From Streptomyces aurantiogriseus (lineage in GTDB: Bacteria > Actinomycetota > Actinomycetes > Streptomycetales > Streptomycetaceae), in contig NZ_BMSX01000011.1 of the NCBI RefSeq assembly GCF_014649375.1, forward strand, positions 1 through 64,000: a DNA stretch of 64,000 bases, given 5' to 3'. Shown here one piece after another: positions 63,209-64,000 of this stretch. The position numbers and the translations under genes are program-made. Below the pieces are notes generated by a model. It saw only the letters and a program-made list of their open reading frames with translations, ran no database searches and was not told the origin of the DNA. Every line of letters starts with the position of its first letter. Position 1 is the stretch's first letter.

Positions 63209-64000
63209 GCCTTCTTGAACTTTCCGCGCCACACCAGAGCCGCGAAGAACGGGGCGCCGAGGAGAGCGACGAGGACACCCGCGTCCAACTCGCCCGGCCG
63301 CACCACCAGACGCCCCACGATGTCGCAGACGAGGAGGACGATGGCGCCGAGCAGACCCGCGTACGGCACCAGCCAGCGATAGTCCGGGCCGGTCAGATAG
63401 CGGGCCACGTGGGCCACCATGAGCCCGAGGAACGCGATGGGGCCGCACGCCGCCGTCGCCGCGCCGGCCAGCAGGGTGATGGCGGTGATGCCGATGGTCC
63501 GGCTCAGCGCGATGTTCACCCCGAGCGCCCGCGCCACGTCGTCACCGAGATTGAGCAGGTTGAGGGAGGGCAGCGTGATCAGTGCCAGCACCAACCCGGC
63601 CGCGATGAACGCGGTCACCGGCCAGATGACGTCGAACCCGACACCGACCAGCGAGCCCGCGTTCCAGAACCGCAGCGCGTTCAGCGCCGCCTTGTCCGAC
63701 AGCGAGACCGCCGTGGTCATCGCCGCGAGGAACACCGTGACCCCCTGCCCGGCCAGGGCGAGCGTCAGCGGGTTGCCGGCCCCGCGGCCGATGCTCGCCA
63801 GTCCGAACACGACGACACCGGCGACCGCCGCGCCCAGGAAGGCGAACCAGACGTACTGGAACGGGTTGGAGAACCCGAACACGGCGATCACCGACACCAC
63901 GGCGAACGAGGCGCCGGAGTTCACCCCCAGCAGGCCCGTGTCGGCGATCGGGTTGCGGGTGTACCCCTGGATCAGCGCCCCGCCGACCCCCAGGGCGATG
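63205..64000 (-). CDS. cchC: Siderophore importer permease (CchC), cut by the window edge
   Basis: The C-terminal 264 residues of a FecCD-family permease; the N terminus lies beyond base 64000. The visible part starts in the family motif ALGVGGALIQGYTRNPIADT and runs through GLLGVNSGASFAVV and LGVNIALSRTIGITAITLL to GAPFFAALVWRGKFKKA. It is the first permease of the pair. By the known coelichelin layout, ornithine hydroxylase (cchB) and formyltransferase (cchA) should follow to the right. Confidence 0.93.
   Translation of the reverse strand, partial: IALGVGGALIQGYTRNPIADTGLLGVNSGASFAVVSVIAVFGFSNPFQYVWFAFLGAAVAGVVVFGLASIGRGAGNPLTLALAGQGVTVFLAAMTTAVSLSDKAALNALRFWNAGSLVGVGFDVIWPVTAFIAAGLVLALITLPSLNLLNLGDDVARALGVNIALSRTIGITAITLLAGAATAACGPIAFLGLMVAHVARYLTGPDYRWLVPYAGLLGAIVLLVCDIVGRLVVRPGELDAGVLVALLGAPFFAALVWRGKFKKA

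Overview
The window is GC-rich actinobacterial chromosome, almost certainly Streptomyces. Third codon positions are strongly GC, genes pack tightly with ATGA/GTGA overlaps, and there is a WhiJ-like XRE/DUF397/ATPase set, an mce operon, a large LAL regulator and a siderophore NRPS. I see no rRNA, tRNA, insertion sequence, prophage or CRISPR array.

Layout. 0-6.2 kb: a WhiJ-like regulatory trio, a histidine phosphatase, a hypothetical protein, a thioesterase, a divergent NmrA/AraC pair and a DEDD exonuclease. 6.3-10.2 kb (minus strand): a purine catabolic operon from a small DUF77 protein and HTH regulator through OHCU decarboxylase, HIU hydrolase and uricase to an 8-oxoguanine-type deaminase. 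10.4-24.0 kb: a lytic transglycosylase, an ECF sigma factor carrying a predicted membrane anchor and Pro-rich tail, then a complete mce lipid-import operon (ATPase, two permeases, six Mce proteins, two Mce-associated proteins). 24.1-28.7 kb: glyoxylate salvage (hydroxypyruvate isomerase, tartronate semialdehyde reductase, and convergently transcribed glyoxylate carboligase). Paired TTCCN-N5-NGGAA operators stand at both ends of this group. 28.8-41.4 kb: a mixed stretch with a degenerate Mrr-like protein, a VOC protein, two acyl-CoA ligases with a divergent GAF-LuxR regulator, a LAL regulator next to a secreted trypsin, a winged-helix protein, CorA and an aldo/keto reductase remnant.

41.6-64 kb: a coelichelin-type siderophore locus running off the right edge. 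It holds MbtH (cchK), esterase (cchJ), two ABC exporter half-subunits (cchI, cchG), the trimodular NRPS (cchH, 3656 aa), the siderophore-binding lipoprotein (cchF), the import ATPase (cchE) and two permeases (cchD, partial cchC). The adenylation-domain codes read as DINYWGGIGK, DFWNIGMVHK and DMENLGLINK, which from memory are those of S. coelicolor CchH (formyl-hydroxyornithine, Thr, hydroxyornithine). IdeR/DmdR1-type iron boxes precede the isochorismatase-argB pair, the cchK/cchJ divergent promoter, cchH and cchF.

The most novel point is that this locus appears extended by an N-acetylglutamate synthase-like GNAT (in the mbtH operon), an N-acetylglutamate kinase (ArgB paralogue) and an EntB-type isochorismatase homologue, each downstream of an iron box. 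The first two would supply ornithine, the main building block of coelichelin. The isochorismatase has Asn at the usual Lys position and has no 2,3-dihydroxybenzoate partners in view. The two exporter half-subunits have lost complementary ATP-site motifs, which predicts an obligate heterodimer with one working ATP site.
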